Shown: positions 24,606 through 34,121 of the stretch, piece after piece
Layout: the number at the start of each line of letters is the position of its first letter
Numbering within the stretch: the stretch's first letter is position 1
NCBI RefSeq assembly: GCF_013283195.1
Contig: NZ_JABEKT010000001.1
Coordinates: 2,576,509-2,640,508 of the forward strand
Direction of reading: 5' to 3'
DNA: 64,000 bases
Origin: Ensifer adhaerens
Lineage (GTDB): Bacteria; Pseudomonadota; Alphaproteobacteria; Rhizobiales; Rhizobiaceae
Notes under the pieces: model-generated
Told to the model about the DNA's origin: nothing
What the model saw: the letters and a program-made list of their open reading frames with translations, nothing else
The model's database searches: none
Made by a program: the position numbers and the translations under genes

Positions 24606-25394
24606 ATGACCTATCTTCGCGACTTTTGTGACGATCTAGCACGCTCGGTCGCCTTCCTCAGCCGCATCCATATGCCGCAACGCCATTTCGTCGATTACGA
24701 CGGTCGGCTGAACCGTGCCGTTCGCGCCTTTCCGCTGGCGGGCCTGCTGATCGCCCTGCCCGCGGCCGCCGTTGCCTCGTTGCTGATCGCGCTGCAGGTC
24801 AGCTCCCTCTTCACAGCCTTCCTGGTCGTCGCCGTGCAGGCGCTCGTCACCGGCTGCCTGCACGAGGACGGGCTCAGCGATACCGCCGATGGCTTCGGCG
24901 GCGGGCGTGATCGGGAGGGGGCGCTGGTCATCATGAAAGACAGCCGCATCGGCTCCTATGGCGCGGTCGCCCTGATCCTCTCCTTCGGCCTGCGCGTGTC
25001 GGCGCTCGCCTCCTTCCTGCCGCTGTTCACGCCGACGGGTGCCGGGATGATGATCCTTGGTGCCGCAGCCCTCAGCCGTGCGGCCATGGTCTGGCACTGG
25101 TCGCGCCTGCCGCCGGCCCGCCGCGACGGTGTCGCAGCCTCGGCCGGTGAACCGGATCCGGCAGCCACCTCGTTCGCACTTGGCTCAGGATTTCTCATCG
25201 CCATGCTGCTTTTCTATTTTGCCAAGGCCCCAGCGCCGGCGCTCGTCCTGTCGCTTGTCGCCGTCATCGCAACCGTTGCTGTCTTTGGCCGCCTCGCCAA
25301 CCGCAAGATCGGCGGCCATACCGGCGATACGATCGGCGCCACCCAGCAACTGACCGAAATCGCGGTTCTCAGCGCCCTTGCACTGACGGTTTGA
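24606..25394 (+). CDS. cobS: Adenosylcobinamide-GDP ribazoletransferase (cobalamin synthase)
   Basis: Polytopic inner-membrane enzyme that joins adenosylcobinamide-GDP and alpha-ribazole (phosphate) to give cobalamin. In P. denitrificans nomenclature it is CobV. The 262-residue protein has about six membrane helices and the metal-binding signature CLHEDGLSDTADGFGGG near residues 80-97, followed by MKDSRIGSYGAVAL. ATG 24606 was chosen because homology starts at MTYLRDFCDD. An upstream in-frame ATG adds 30 residues. No cobalamin riboswitch is evident in the gap shared with cobT. Confidence 0.93.
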   Translation: MTYLRDFCDDLARSVAFLSRIHMPQRHFVDYDGRLNRAVRAFPLAGLLIALPAAAVASLLIALQVSSLFTAFLVVAVQALVTGCLHEDGLSDTADGFGGGRDREGALVIMKDSRIGSYGAVALILSFGLRVSALASFLPLFTPTGAGMMILGAAALSRAAMVWHWSRLPPARRDGVAASAGEPDPAATSFALGSGFLIAMLLFYFAKAPAPALVLSLVAVIATVAVFGRLANRKIGGHTGDTIGATQQLTEIAVLSALALTV

Positions 25395-25464
25395 AAAGCC
25401 GATATAATCAGTCGAAACAACACCGGCCCGCGCCGCCGCAACCCGGGACCTTCAGTTCAGGACC

Positions 25465-25686
25465 ATGGAAACTCCCTGCATTCTCGTCTGTTCCATCGAT
25501 GACAAGACCGGTTACTGTTTCGGCTGCGGTCGCACGCGCAACGAGGTCGGCGCCTGGTCGCTTTACACCGACGCCGAGCGCCGGGCGATCATGCTGTCGC
25601 TGCCGGCAAGGCTCGAAACGATGGAGCGCAAGCCGCGCCGCGAAACGCGCCGCACGCGCATGGCCAGGGAACGCGGCGACGCATGA
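25465..25686 (+). CDS. DUF1289 family small cysteine-rich protein
   Basis: A 73-residue protein with four cysteines in the pattern C5-x3-C9 and C18-x2-C21 (CILVCSIDDKTGYCFGCGRT), a likely small metal- or cluster-binding knuckle, followed by W-x-L-Y-T-D-A-E-R and a basic tail. Function is unknown for the family. Its stop overlaps the start of the aspartic protease gene by 4 nt (ATGA at 25683), so the two are translationally coupled. Confidence 0.87.
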   Translation: METPCILVCSIDDKTGYCFGCGRTRNEVGAWSLYTDAERRAIMLSLPARLETMERKPRRETRRTRMARERGDA

Positions 25687-26384
25687 CACGCCTTCTGATC
25701 CTGCTCTCGATCTTGGCGATCGGCCTTTTGTTGCTGATCGTCAACCACGACGCCGGCCGCACCTTTGGCCTTGCGAATGACGATTTCGGCCAGCTCGTCT
25801 CGCTCGGTGCAATTGCCACCTTGCTGAGCGCCGGCATCTGGCAGAGCCGTCGCCGCTTTGGTGAAGGCGCCCGGCAGGCGGCAATCTGGCTGCTCATCGT
25901 GCTCGCCCTCGTCTCGGCCTATGTCTATCGCTTCGAGCTGCAAGGCTTCGGCAACCGGGTCCTTTCCGGCCTGATACCCGGTCGCGCGACAGTCATCACC
26001 GACAGCGAGGGTCGCCAGGAAGTGGTGCTTCAAAAGATGATCAACGGCCATTTCGAGACCAATGCTGCGGTCAACGGCCAGGAGATCAACATGCTGGTCG
26101 ACACTGGCGCCAGCAGCATCGCGCTGACCTTCGAGGATGCCGAGCGGATTGGTCTCGACCCGGCGAACCTGAGCTACACGATGACGGTCATGACCGCCAA
26201 CGGTCAGGCGATGGCCGCGCCCGTGCTGCTCTCCGAAGTCGCCATCGGCCCGATTGTGCGCCACGACATCCGCGCGACGGTCGCCGCCGAAGGCAAGCTC
26301 GACCAGAGCCTGCTCGGCATGAGCTTCCTGTCGACGCTCGACTTCCTGCAGATGCGCACCGACGAACTTCGACTGCGCGACTGA
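25683..26384 (+). CDS. Membrane-anchored retropepsin-like aspartic protease (TIGR02281 type)
   Basis: A 233-residue protein with three N-terminal membrane helices (residues 3-21, 37-53 and 66-82) and a C-terminal periplasmic or cytoplasmic clan AA aspartic protease domain. The active-site triplet is D140-T-G in MLVDTGASSIALT, and a late LGMSFLSTLDFLQMRTDELRLRD is typical of the family. These enzymes act as dimers with one catalytic Asp each. The substrate is unknown. It is translationally coupled to the DUF1289 gene. Confidence 0.88.
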   Translation: MTRLLILLSILAIGLLLLIVNHDAGRTFGLANDDFGQLVSLGAIATLLSAGIWQSRRRFGEGARQAAIWLLIVLALVSAYVYRFELQGFGNRVLSGLIPGRATVITDSEGRQEVVLQKMINGHFETNAAVNGQEINMLVDTGASSIALTFEDAERIGLDPANLSYTMTVMTANGQAMAAPVLLSEVAIGPIVRHDIRATVAAEGKLDQSLLGMSFLSTLDFLQMRTDELRLRD

Positions 26385-26470
26385 CCGGAATTTGCGGCAG
26401 ACGCATCTTCGTGCATGTTGGCGATACCGCCGTGCGAATTTCCGCAGATCGTTGCTCAAGGAGTCGCCGC

Positions 26471-27151
26471 ATGGATTTCATGCGCTTGCTGAAGTCGATC
26501 GAAGAGCTTCTCTACGAACTTGTGTCGTGGCTGCTGTTCTATCCGCTGACGATGTGGCGCACGCTGCGCCAGCCGCAGGCCATGATGCACTATGCAGACA
26601 TGGAGCTGACGGACGACGTCTCGGAGCAATACACCGAGACGCTGAGCCCGCCGCTCTTTTTGCTGATCACGCTCATGCTCGCCCACGGCGTCGAGCTCAG
26701 CCTGGTCAATCAAACGACGCCCTGGGCACCGCCGCCGCTGCTCGCAAACGATTCCAATCTTCTGATGTTTCGCGCCGTCGCCTTCAGCATTCTGCCCCTG
26801 CTGATGGCGGTGAAGCTGCTCCGCCATAAAGGCGCGCGGCTCACCCGTGATACGCTGCGGGCACCCTTCTATAGCCAGTGCTACGTCACCGCCCCATTTG
26901 CGCTCGTGCTCAGCGTCGGCATGCTACTCACCCGAACGGAAAGCCACACAGCGCTTGTCGCCGGTCTCGCCTGCGTGCTTGCCGCATTCGTGTGGTACGT
27001 GATCGTCGAGACACGCTGGTTCAAGACAGACCTTGGATTATCGACGACAGGCGCCGTCCTGCGCGTCATCTGGACGTTGCTTCAGGCACTGCTCGCCATT
27101 CTGCTTGCCGGCGCCGCTATCGTTTATGGCACAGGCAGCCCGCCCGCCTGA
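26471..27151 (+). CDS. Uncharacterised integral membrane protein
   Basis: A 226-residue protein with about five membrane helices, beginning MDFMRLLKSIEELLYELVSW. A cytoplasmic stretch (ADMELTDDVSEQYTETLSPP) precedes helix two. I do not recognise a functional family with confidence. The general layout resembles bacterial Yip1-like or permease-type proteins of unknown role. ATG 26471 follows AAGGAGTCGCCGC, a good ribosome-binding site, whereas the in-frame ATG at 26411 does not. It converges on the ABC-2 exporter with an 18-nt gap. Confidence 0.65.
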   Translation: MDFMRLLKSIEELLYELVSWLLFYPLTMWRTLRQPQAMMHYADMELTDDVSEQYTETLSPPLFLLITLMLAHGVELSLVNQTTPWAPPPLLANDSNLLMFRAVAFSILPLLMAVKLLRHKGARLTRDTLRAPFYSQCYVTAPFALVLSVGMLLTRTESHTALVAGLACVLAAFVWYVIVETRWFKTDLGLSTTGAVLRVIWTLLQALLAILLAGAAIVYGTGSPPA

Positions 27152-27169
27152 TATCGCTCGGTCCCGCCG

Positions 27170-27927
27170 TCAGTTGCGCAGCCGGTAACCGGTGCGGAAG
27201 ATCCAGGCGAGCACCGACAGGCAGACCGTCAGGAAAACCAGAATGATCACGGCACTGACGACCGGGTTGACATCAGACACTTCAAAGAAGCTCCAGCGGA
27301 AGCCGCTGATGAGATAAAGCACCGGGTTGAAGTGGCTGACCGCCTGCCAGAACGGGGGCAGCATGTCGATCGAGTAGAAGCTGCCACCAAGGAACACCAA
27401 TGGCGGGATCACCAGCATCGGGATCAAGTTCAGCTGCTCGAAGTCCTTGGCCCAGATACCGATAATGAAGCCGAACAGGCTGAACGACACGGCTGTCAGC
27501 ACGAAGAAGAAGATCATTGCCAGCGGATGGGCGATCGAAAGGTCGACAAACAGCGAAGCTGTCAGAAGAATAATCGTGCCGATCATCAACCCCTTGGTCG
27601 CCGCCGCCCCGACATAGCCGAGCACGATCTCGATCATCGACACAGGTGAGGACAGAACCTCGTAGATGGTGCCGGTGAATTTCGGGAAATAGATACCGAA
27701 GGAACCGTTGCCGATGCACTGCGTCAGAAGCGTCAGCATGATCAGGCCGGGCGTAATGAAGGCGCCATAGGAGACGCCGTTGATCTCCTGGATGCGCGCG
27801 CCGATCGCCGCACCGAAGACGATGAAATAGAGCGACGTGGAAATCACCGGCGACACCACGCTCTGCAGCAGCGTGCGCCGCGTGCGCGCCATCTCGAAGA
27901 AGTAGATCGACTTGATCGCTTCGATGT

Positions 27928-27931
<4 letters not shown>
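27170..27931 (-). CDS. ABC-2 type exporter, membrane subunit
   Basis: A 253-residue inner-membrane protein with six predicted helices of the ABC-2 transporter family (drug, polysaccharide or lipid export). Recognisable features are the N-terminal amphipathic segment [20 protein letters not shown] and the conserved [25 protein letters not shown] near residues 180-205. Its start overlaps the end of the ATPase gene by 4 nt, so the two subunits are coupled. The substrate is unknown. Confidence 0.9.
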
Positions 27932-28854
<923 letters not shown>

Positions 28855-28959
28855 GAAGCTGATCCGGATGCGGGGGGCGAAGTCGGCAGGTCACGCCTAT
28901 ATGGGACGATTCACCGCAATTTGCAGCCTACCGGATGGAAAAAACAAGGTGACGAAGCG

Positions 28960-29454
28960 TCAACGCTCCGACAACCGGCCGCCGTCTGCCCGCAGGGCAA
29001 GCGCGCCCTCGCCTTGCCGACGCGCACCGATGCGCGGCAGCCGGTCGTGCAGCGCCATGCCGGCGAGCATGGCGACGACGAAGAGCATCGTCGCCGGCAA
29101 CCCGAGCGAAAGCGACGCGACCGCCGGACCGGGGCAAAGACCGACCAGGCCCCAACCAACTCCAAAAATCGCCGAACCGACGATGAGGCGGCGGTCGATC
29201 ACACGGTTCTGTGGCAGGTGAAAGGCATCATCCAGCAACGGCCGCTGCATGCGTCGCGTCACGAGAACCCCGAGCGCCGACACGACGACCGCGCCGCCCA
29301 GCACGAAAGCAAGGCTCGGGTTCCAGTCACGCGTGACGTCGAGAAAGCCGCGAACCCGAGCCGGATCCAGCATGCCGGAAAGCGACAGACCAATGCCGAA
29401 GATGACGCCGGACACAAGCGTTGCGCCCAACCGCAGGAAGGCACTGCCGCTCAT
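28960..29454 (-). CDS. YeeE/YedE-type membrane protein, second half (DUF6691-like)
   Basis: A 164-residue membrane protein with four helices. Motifs FGIGLSLSGMLDPARVRGFLD (residues 20-40) and IFGVGWGLVGLCPGPAVASL (near residues 94-113) are those of the C-terminal half of YeeE/YedE thiosulfate transporters. The Cys in GLCPG is the conserved substrate-relay cysteine type. With the next gene it probably forms a split two-subunit sulfur-compound importer. The two overlap by 4 nt. Confidence 0.85.
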   Translation of the reverse strand: MSGSAFLRLGATLVSGVIFGIGLSLSGMLDPARVRGFLDVTRDWNPSLAFVLGGAVVVSALGVLVTRRMQRPLLDDAFHLPQNRVIDRRLIVGSAIFGVGWGLVGLCPGPAVASLSLGLPATMLFVVAMLAGMALHDRLPRIGARRQGEGALALRADGGRLSER

Positions 29455-29858
29455 GGGAAGAAACCTTGGAGATAGACCGTGGCGATGGCCGCGATCATGA
29501 ACGTGGCAACCGCCGCGACAGACCGGCGGGAAAGCCGGGCTAGACCGACGACACCGTGACCGCTGGTACAGCCCGAGCCCATGCGTGAGCCGAAGCCGAC
29601 AAGCAGTCCGGCAATCATCAGCAGTGGCCAGGAGGATGTGACGGTGACCGTAGGCCAGGCGCCAGCGAAAAGACGGTAGATTACCGGCCCCGAGATCAGG
29701 CCAACAACGAAAACAAACCCGGTTGCGGCCTGCACACCCTGCAACAGCCTTCCGACAATTCCGCTGATGCCGGCCACGCGACCGTTGGCCACCATCAGGA
29801 TCGCCGCCGAGAGCCCGATCAGCAGGCCTCCGGCAAGCGCATTCCAGTATTCATTCAT
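29451..29858 (-). CDS. YeeE/YedE-type thiosulfate/sulfur transporter, first half
   Basis: A 135-residue membrane protein with four helices and the family motifs GGLLIGLSAAILMVANGRVAGISGIVG near residues 10-36 and GFGSRMGSGCTSGHGVVGLARLS near residues 87-110, the latter with the conserved cysteine. Homologues import thiosulfate or related sulfur species. It overlaps the arsR-type gene by 4 nt upstream and its partner by 4 nt downstream, giving a tight three-gene operon. Confidence 0.88.
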   Translation of the reverse strand: MNEYWNALAGGLLIGLSAAILMVANGRVAGISGIVGRLLQGVQAATGFVFVVGLISGPVIYRLFAGAWPTVTVTSSWPLLMIAGLLVGFGSRMGSGCTSGHGVVGLARLSRRSVAAVATFMIAAIATVYLQGFFP

Positions 29859-30187
29859 TTTTTCGCGCCTTCGCGACAGAAGATCTGACAGAGCGTGCCT
29901 ACAAGCCGCCCGACCTTATCATGGCTGAGGCGATAGAAAACCTGCTTGGCCTGCCGTCGCGTCGAAACGACGCCGGCATCGCGCAAGACGGTCAATTGCT
30001 GCGAAAGCGTCGGCTGGCGGATCCCTAGCAATTCCTCCAGTGCCGCCACGGAATGTTCTCCTTCGAGAAGCGTGGTGACGATCAGCAGCCTGTTGCGGTT
30101 GGCAAGCGTGCGCAGGATCAGTGACACTTCGGTGGCGTGTGCCGTCATGTCGGCACGCACCCCTGGAAATCGCATAACAGTACCCAT
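29855..30187 (-). CDS. ArsR-family repressor (BigR/SqrR-like)
   Basis: A 110-residue winged-helix repressor. The HTH reads HSVAALEELLGIRQPTLSQQLTVLRDAGVV (residues 46-75), followed by the wing and VFYRLSHDKVGRLVGTLCQIFC. BigR/SqrR-type persulfide sensors control YeeE/YedE and sulfide-detoxification genes with two conserved cysteines. Here the N-terminal position near residue 39 lacks cysteine, while C100 and C104 lie at the C terminus. It is the first gene of the sulfur-transport operon and is likely autoregulated from the AT-rich region upstream (30270-30305). Confidence 0.85.
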   Translation of the reverse strand: MGTVMRFPGVRADMTAHATEVSLILRTLANRNRLLIVTTLLEGEHSVAALEELLGIRQPTLSQQLTVLRDAGVVSTRRQAKQVFYRLSHDKVGRLVGTLCQIFCREGAKK

Positions 30188-30264
30188 GCTTTCCTCCTGT
30201 CGTGCCTAGGAGTGAGTGGAGACCCAAAAGAAGCGCCCGGAACAAACCGGGACTCAATCCATGA

Positions 30265-30310
30265 TTGTTATACGAATTAATATATTATGGTATTACTTAT
30301 TCATATGTCA
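30265..30310. promoter_or_regulatory. AT-rich control region upstream of the ArsR-type gene
   Basis: This short stretch is far richer in A+T than its surroundings and contains the palindrome AATATATT (30279-30286) and nearby TATTACTTATTCATATG. AT-rich palindromes are the usual operator type for BigR-like repressors, so it is a candidate operator/promoter for the sulfur operon. No experimental consensus was matched. Confidence 0.4.
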
Positions 30311-30487
30311 GACGAAACACAAACGCGTTACCACCGCGCGCCGACGCACTTCAACGCGAACACAAAAAATCATATAGCAAAAACAGTTCGCTACAACCGT
30401 GCGTCGCTGAAGAGATACCCGCTTGAGTTGGTGTGCGCACGGAAAGAAACCATAAGGTCAGGCTAAAATCCGTGACGCGAAAACGCT

Positions 30488-31288
30488 TTACCCGTACAGG
30501 CTGTAGAGAAATCGTGCCGCAATCAAAATCATGAAGATGCCGAATCCGGTCTCGAGTTGACGCCGGTTCATGGCGTGAGCGGCGCGCACGCCAAGTGGCG
30601 CCACCAGCAATGTGATCGGGATGATCAATGCGACAGCGATCCAGTTGATGAAGCCGGTTGAAAGCGGCGGCAGCCCCGGCAGGCCCCACCCGGCCCAGAC
30701 GTAGCCAAAAAGTCCCGGGATCGAAATCAGCACCCCGACGCCGGCCGAGGTCGCGACCGCCTGATGGATCGGGCGCCCATAGAGCGTCATGAAGGTGTTG
30801 TTGAGCACACCACCGCCGATGCCCATCAGGCCAGAGAGGATGCCGATCGCGACGCCGACCAACCATTTTACCGGATTGCGCGGCAGGTCGGAGCCAAGCC
30901 GCCAGCTTGCGCGGTTGAACAGCATGCGAAAGGCGACGGCAAGTGCGATCACCGCAAAGATCAGCCGAAGCGTTCCGCTGCTGACGGACGCTGCGATGAC
31001 CGACGCCAGGATGGCGCCAAGCGGCACGGCGACGGTCCAGTTTCGCAACAGCGCCATGTCGACGACGCCCCGCTTGTAGTGCGACAGGAAGGATCGCACA
31101 GAGGTCGGCACGATAATGGCGAGAGACGTTCCGACCGAAAGATGCATGCGAACGGCGTCATCGATACCAAGCAATCCAAACACCTGGTAGAAAACGGGAA
31201 CGAGGATCGCCCCGCCGCCAATGCCGAAAAGACCGGCAAGCAGCCCGGCGACCACACCTGCGGCGGCCAGCGCCAGGGCAAACATCAT
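30488..31288 (-). CDS. TauE/SafE family membrane transporter (sulfite/sulfonate export type)
   Basis: A 266-residue protein with about eight membrane helices in two repeats. Diagnostic motifs are AGLLAGLFGIGGGAILVPVFY at the first repeat and VAIGILSGLMGIGGGVLNNTFM at the second. Family members export sulfite, sulfoacetate or other organic anions. The start given (MMFALALAAAG) puts the first helix at the N terminus. An in-frame ATG 21 codons upstream (31351) is possible. It lies upstream of the YeeE/YedE operon on the same strand, which supports a sulfur role. Confidence 0.85.
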   Translation of the reverse strand: MMFALALAAAGVVAGLLAGLFGIGGGAILVPVFYQVFGLLGIDDAVRMHLSVGTSLAIIVPTSVRSFLSHYKRGVVDMALLRNWTVAVPLGAILASVIAASVSSGTLRLIFAVIALAVAFRMLFNRASWRLGSDLPRNPVKWLVGVAIGILSGLMGIGGGVLNNTFMTLYGRPIHQAVATSAGVGVLISIPGLFGYVWAGWGLPGLPPLSTGFINWIAVALIIPITLLVAPLGVRAAHAMNRRQLETGFGIFMILIAARFLYSLYG

Positions 31289-31529
31289 CAGTTCCGAAAC
31301 CGGCGGCACGGCTGCTCCGATCGTGACAGTGGGAATCCGGCGAAGAAACACGATACGGCCGCCGGCACGGCAGTTCTGTCACGAAACGGTGATGCTTTTC
31401 AATCAGTTTGGCGTGGCACGCGGCGCGCTCGCCACGTGATTTGCACGCATCGCTTTGGTTCCGGGGATTCTTCTCCGGACGTCGGCCGGCTCCCCCGCCG
31501 GCCTCTTTTTTTGCCGGCTCACGACCTGA

Positions 31530-31633
31530 CTGCATAATCCCTTAAATCGGAATCGATTTGGGGAGAAATTATGCAGTAAATTTATAGTGTTACAGCGTCC
31601 TTAGCGCGCCATATTCGGCGCGCGGCGCTGTAG
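31530..31633 (+). repeat. 104-nt dispersed rhizobial repeat, copy A
   Basis: Begins CTGCATAATCCCTTAAATCG, continues GAATCGATTTGGGGAGAAAT, then TATGCAG...AGTGTTACAGCG, and ends in a GC-rich hairpin closed by GGCGCTGTAG. Copies at 61804-61907 (same length) and 62900-63004 (inverted) align over the whole length, and a half copy lies at 13690. It sits between the TauE/SafE gene and the extensin-like gene. Confidence 0.85.
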
Positions 31634-31648
31634 CGGCGCAAGCGCTCC

Positions 31649-32902
31649 TCAATCGCAGTGACGGTAACCGGTCTTGCGGGTCCTCAGATCGAAATGGAAA
31701 TGATCCTTATGAAAGGGATCGCTGCCCGGGCCGAGAACCGTGTTGAAGTATTTGCAGCTGTCGGTGCGCACCGCCTTCAACAGACCCTTTTCGCGAAAGG
31801 CAAAGAATCCCTTCTTGCGCACGTCGATTTCCTTGCCGTTCTTCAAGACAAACTTGCCGACGTCGATGGCGTTGCCATGCGCATGTTCGGACATCGGGTT
31901 GCCGCGGCGCGAGTTCATCGTGCGGCAGGAATAACCGCCGAGCGGCTTGATGGTCTTGACGCCGGACCAGTAGCGGTAGCGCGACGATGGCGCCAGTTCG
32001 TACTTCACCCACTTGGCGAAGGCTTCAGTCACTTCGCAGTTGAGCTTGACCGCAGGCTTGACGTCGATGCCTCCGGAGAGACCGCTGAGTTGGATCGGAT
32101 AGTCGATGCCACAGGATGGACCGTTGCTGATACGCGGGATATCGCGAAACTCAACCCCGAGCTTGCGCAAGCGCTGGCGGCAGGCAATTTCCGAGCGCGG
32201 CATCTGGCCGTTAAACTGCGATTCCGGCTCCGATAGCGGATTGCGTGCCCGCGGCAGCATCGCCACCTCCTGCGGTTCCTGGGCGCGCTGCATTGCCTGC
32301 TGGCGCTCGAAGGCGCGACGACGCTGTGCCTCTTCGGCGGAAATTTGCTCCGGCGTCAAAGGCGGCAGATCCGGGTCGCCGCCAAGGCTCGCCTGCGCCT
32401 CGTTCAGCGTCTGTGGCGGGCTGCCGAGCTGGCGGACATTGTCCTCGCCGATGCCGCCGACCACAGGCTGGCTGGCGTTGCCCTCGGCGATCTCGTTGTT
32501 CTGCTCCTCCGCCAGCCCGACCACGGGCTGAACGCCAAGCATCGCATCCATGTTGACGCCTTCGGAAGGAATGGCGGTCGAGCCGGTATTGGCCGGCTGG
32601 GCACCGGAGAGCGCCGCCTCTTCGCTATCGATCATCGGCAAGGCACGCCGGGTCGGCTGATGGGTCGCCGCAGGCACGGTTCTGCCGTTGCCGTTGCTGA
32701 ACGTCGAAACCGGGTCCCCTGAAGGATAGGCCGCAACCTCCTGTTCCGGTACGGCATCGACCGGAACGGGGCTGATCGCGCCGACGCGTTCGCCGCTATC
32801 GATCCGCGCAGACGGCGTCAGCGCATCGGTCGTGCAGGCGACAAGCGAGATCGACAGCACGAACGCCGTCAACGGACGATGGAGAGTGGGAACATACGCC
32901 AT
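31649..32902 (-). CDS. Extensin-like C-terminal domain protein, exported
   Basis: A 417-residue protein with an N-terminal hydrophobic segment (TAFVLSISLVACTTDA) whose LVAC could be a lipobox, making it a possible lipoprotein. A long Pro/Gly/Asn-rich disordered linker (residues 30-225) precedes a C-terminal Extensin_C domain (about 230-415) with CRQRLRKLGVEF, SCGIDYPIQLSGL, GGYSCRTMN and SEHAHGNAIDVGKF. The His/Asp cluster resembles D-Ala-D-Ala metallopeptidase-type zinc sites, so a role in peptidoglycan trimming is plausible but unproven. Confidence 0.82.
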   Translation of the reverse strand: MAYVPTLHRPLTAFVLSISLVACTTDALTPSARIDSGERVGAISPVPVDAVPEQEVAAYPSGDPVSTFSNGNGRTVPAATHQPTRRALPMIDSEEAALSGAQPANTGSTAIPSEGVNMDAMLGVQPVVGLAEEQNNEIAEGNASQPVVGGIGEDNVRQLGSPPQTLNEAQASLGGDPDLPPLTPEQISAEEAQRRRAFERQQAMQRAQEPQEVAMLPRARNPLSEPESQFNGQMPRSEIACRQRLRKLGVEFRDIPRISNGPSCGIDYPIQLSGLSGGIDVKPAVKLNCEVTEAFAKWVKYELAPSSRYRYWSGVKTIKPLGGYSCRTMNSRRGNPMSEHAHGNAIDVGKFVLKNGKEIDVRKKGFFAFREKGLLKAVRTDSCKYFNTVLGPGSDPFHKDHFHFDLRTRKTGYRHCD

Positions 32903-33221
32903 ACCGATTTGCCGCCTTCATCCAGAACGATATCAACGACATCGCCGCACACAATCGACGTCAAAACGGTGCAGGCTACCTGTGTCGCAAGCCGGGCACA
33001 CCGCCGAAAAAGGCCGATTTGCGATGCATTTTATGCAAACACAGTAAATGAAGCCTTGCGTGCGGCTCCCAACATCCGGCAGGTCCGGTGGCGAAACCTT
33101 TCCGGTCTCATGGCCACAAAGGCCTGTGTACCCACGGCCCGCGGACCTCAAAATTGAAGAATGAAATATGCTGCACCTCGCCGCAATTCACGCCAGGGAG
33201 ACAACCAAAAGCGCACTGGCG
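32903..33221. other. Gene-free region upstream of the extensin-like gene
   Basis: This gap holds the promoter side of the extensin-like gene (minus strand) and ends at the terminator of the Kazal lipoprotein gene. Short open frames are present on both strands but show no recognisable motif and no good ribosome-binding site. I see no RNA gene. Confidence 0.45.
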
Positions 33222-33258
33222 CAAAAAGGCCCGCGTCGATTGCTCTGCGCGGGCCTTT
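33222..33258 (-). terminator. Intrinsic terminator after the Kazal lipoprotein gene
   Basis: AAAGGCCCGCG (33225-33235) pairs perfectly with CGCGGGCCTTT (33248-33258), and on the minus strand the stem is followed by TTTTTGC. It lies 24 nt beyond the stop codon. Confidence 0.85.
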
Positions 33259-33282
33259 AGCGATCCTGAGGTTTACGCGTGT

Positions 33283-33834
33283 TTAGCGGCACTCACCGGG
33301 GTGCACGACCCGGAAGCCGGCGCCACCAGCTTCGCAGGAGTTCGGGAAGGTCTGAATCCGGTTGCCGCGCTGGCCGCAGACCGGCGCATATTCGCGGGTG
33401 CAGAACTGGCCCTGCGGCGGACGGTCGTCGTCGCGGCGGCACTCGCCGGGCGCAACCACGCGGAAGCCGTCGGCACGCGCCATGCAGGCGTTCGAGAACG
33501 TCTGCTGCTGGCGGCCGCGCTGGCCGCACACAGGCGCATATTCCCGCGTGCAGACCTGCGGCTCGCGCTCGGGCGGACGGTTGTCCGGGCGGCACTCTCC
33601 GCGGTGGATCACGTTGAAGCCGTCAGCCCGCGCCTGGCACGAATTCGAGAAGGTGCGCGTGCGATTGCCACGCTCGCCGCAAACCGGGGCATATTCCATC
33701 GTGCACATCGGCGGGCGGATCGGCCCCGGGCCGGGCCGCGGCTCATCGACCACGACGGTACAGGCTGACAGAAATCCGAATGCCAGAAGAATAGCCGCCC
33801 CCGGCCGGGTGAAAAGGAGTCTAAGAAGCGCCAT
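33283..33834 (-). CDS. Lipoprotein with three Kazal-type inhibitor domains
   Basis: A 183-residue predicted lipoprotein. The signal peptide ends in LSAC with C25 as lipid site, then a Pro/Gly-rich tether and three near-identical Kazal-like domains at about 44-81, 95-132 and 145-182. Each follows C-(T)xEYAPVCGxRG, T-F-x-N-x-C-x-A and GFxVxxxGEC, with four cysteines (two likely disulfides). Kazal domains block serine proteases by inserting a loop. Here the target could be a host, predator or self protease. The start (ATG 33834, after CCAGGGGATATTC) is preferred over an upstream in-frame ATG. No protease gene is adjacent. Confidence 0.85.
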   Translation of the reverse strand: MALLRLLFTRPGAAILLAFGFLSACTVVVDEPRPGPGPIRPPMCTMEYAPVCGERGNRTRTFSNSCQARADGFNVIHRGECRPDNRPPEREPQVCTREYAPVCGQRGRQQQTFSNACMARADGFRVVAPGECRRDDDRPPQGQFCTREYAPVCGQRGNRIQTFPNSCEAGGAGFRVVHPGECR

Positions 33835-34068
33835 GAATATCCCCTGGAGAGTACCGGTAGCCGCCGACCCGGCGACATGCCGCATCATTCCGCTCCCCGT
33901 CCAACCGTATCTAACCCCGCACAAGTTTTGGTCAAGCCCGCTTCGTCCCCGACACACAACCGATTGAACAGGGCTCGATGGCTCAACGTGCGCGCGCAGT
34001 TCGAGCCTTCAGCACCGCATCCACGCTTCCGATCCCATGGCACGCCCCGGCGAACGCCCGAGACGGCA

Positions 34069-34100
34069 AAGGGCCCGCGTGCTTTCGCAGGCAGGCCCTT
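34069..34100 (-). terminator. Hairpin after the sCache chemoreceptor gene
   Basis: AAGGGCC at 34069-34075 pairs with GGCCCTT at 34094-34100, 21 nt beyond the stop of the minus-strand chemoreceptor gene. The tail is short, so strength is uncertain. Confidence 0.55.
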
Positions 34101-34121
34101 CATCAATCGTCGGATACCGTT

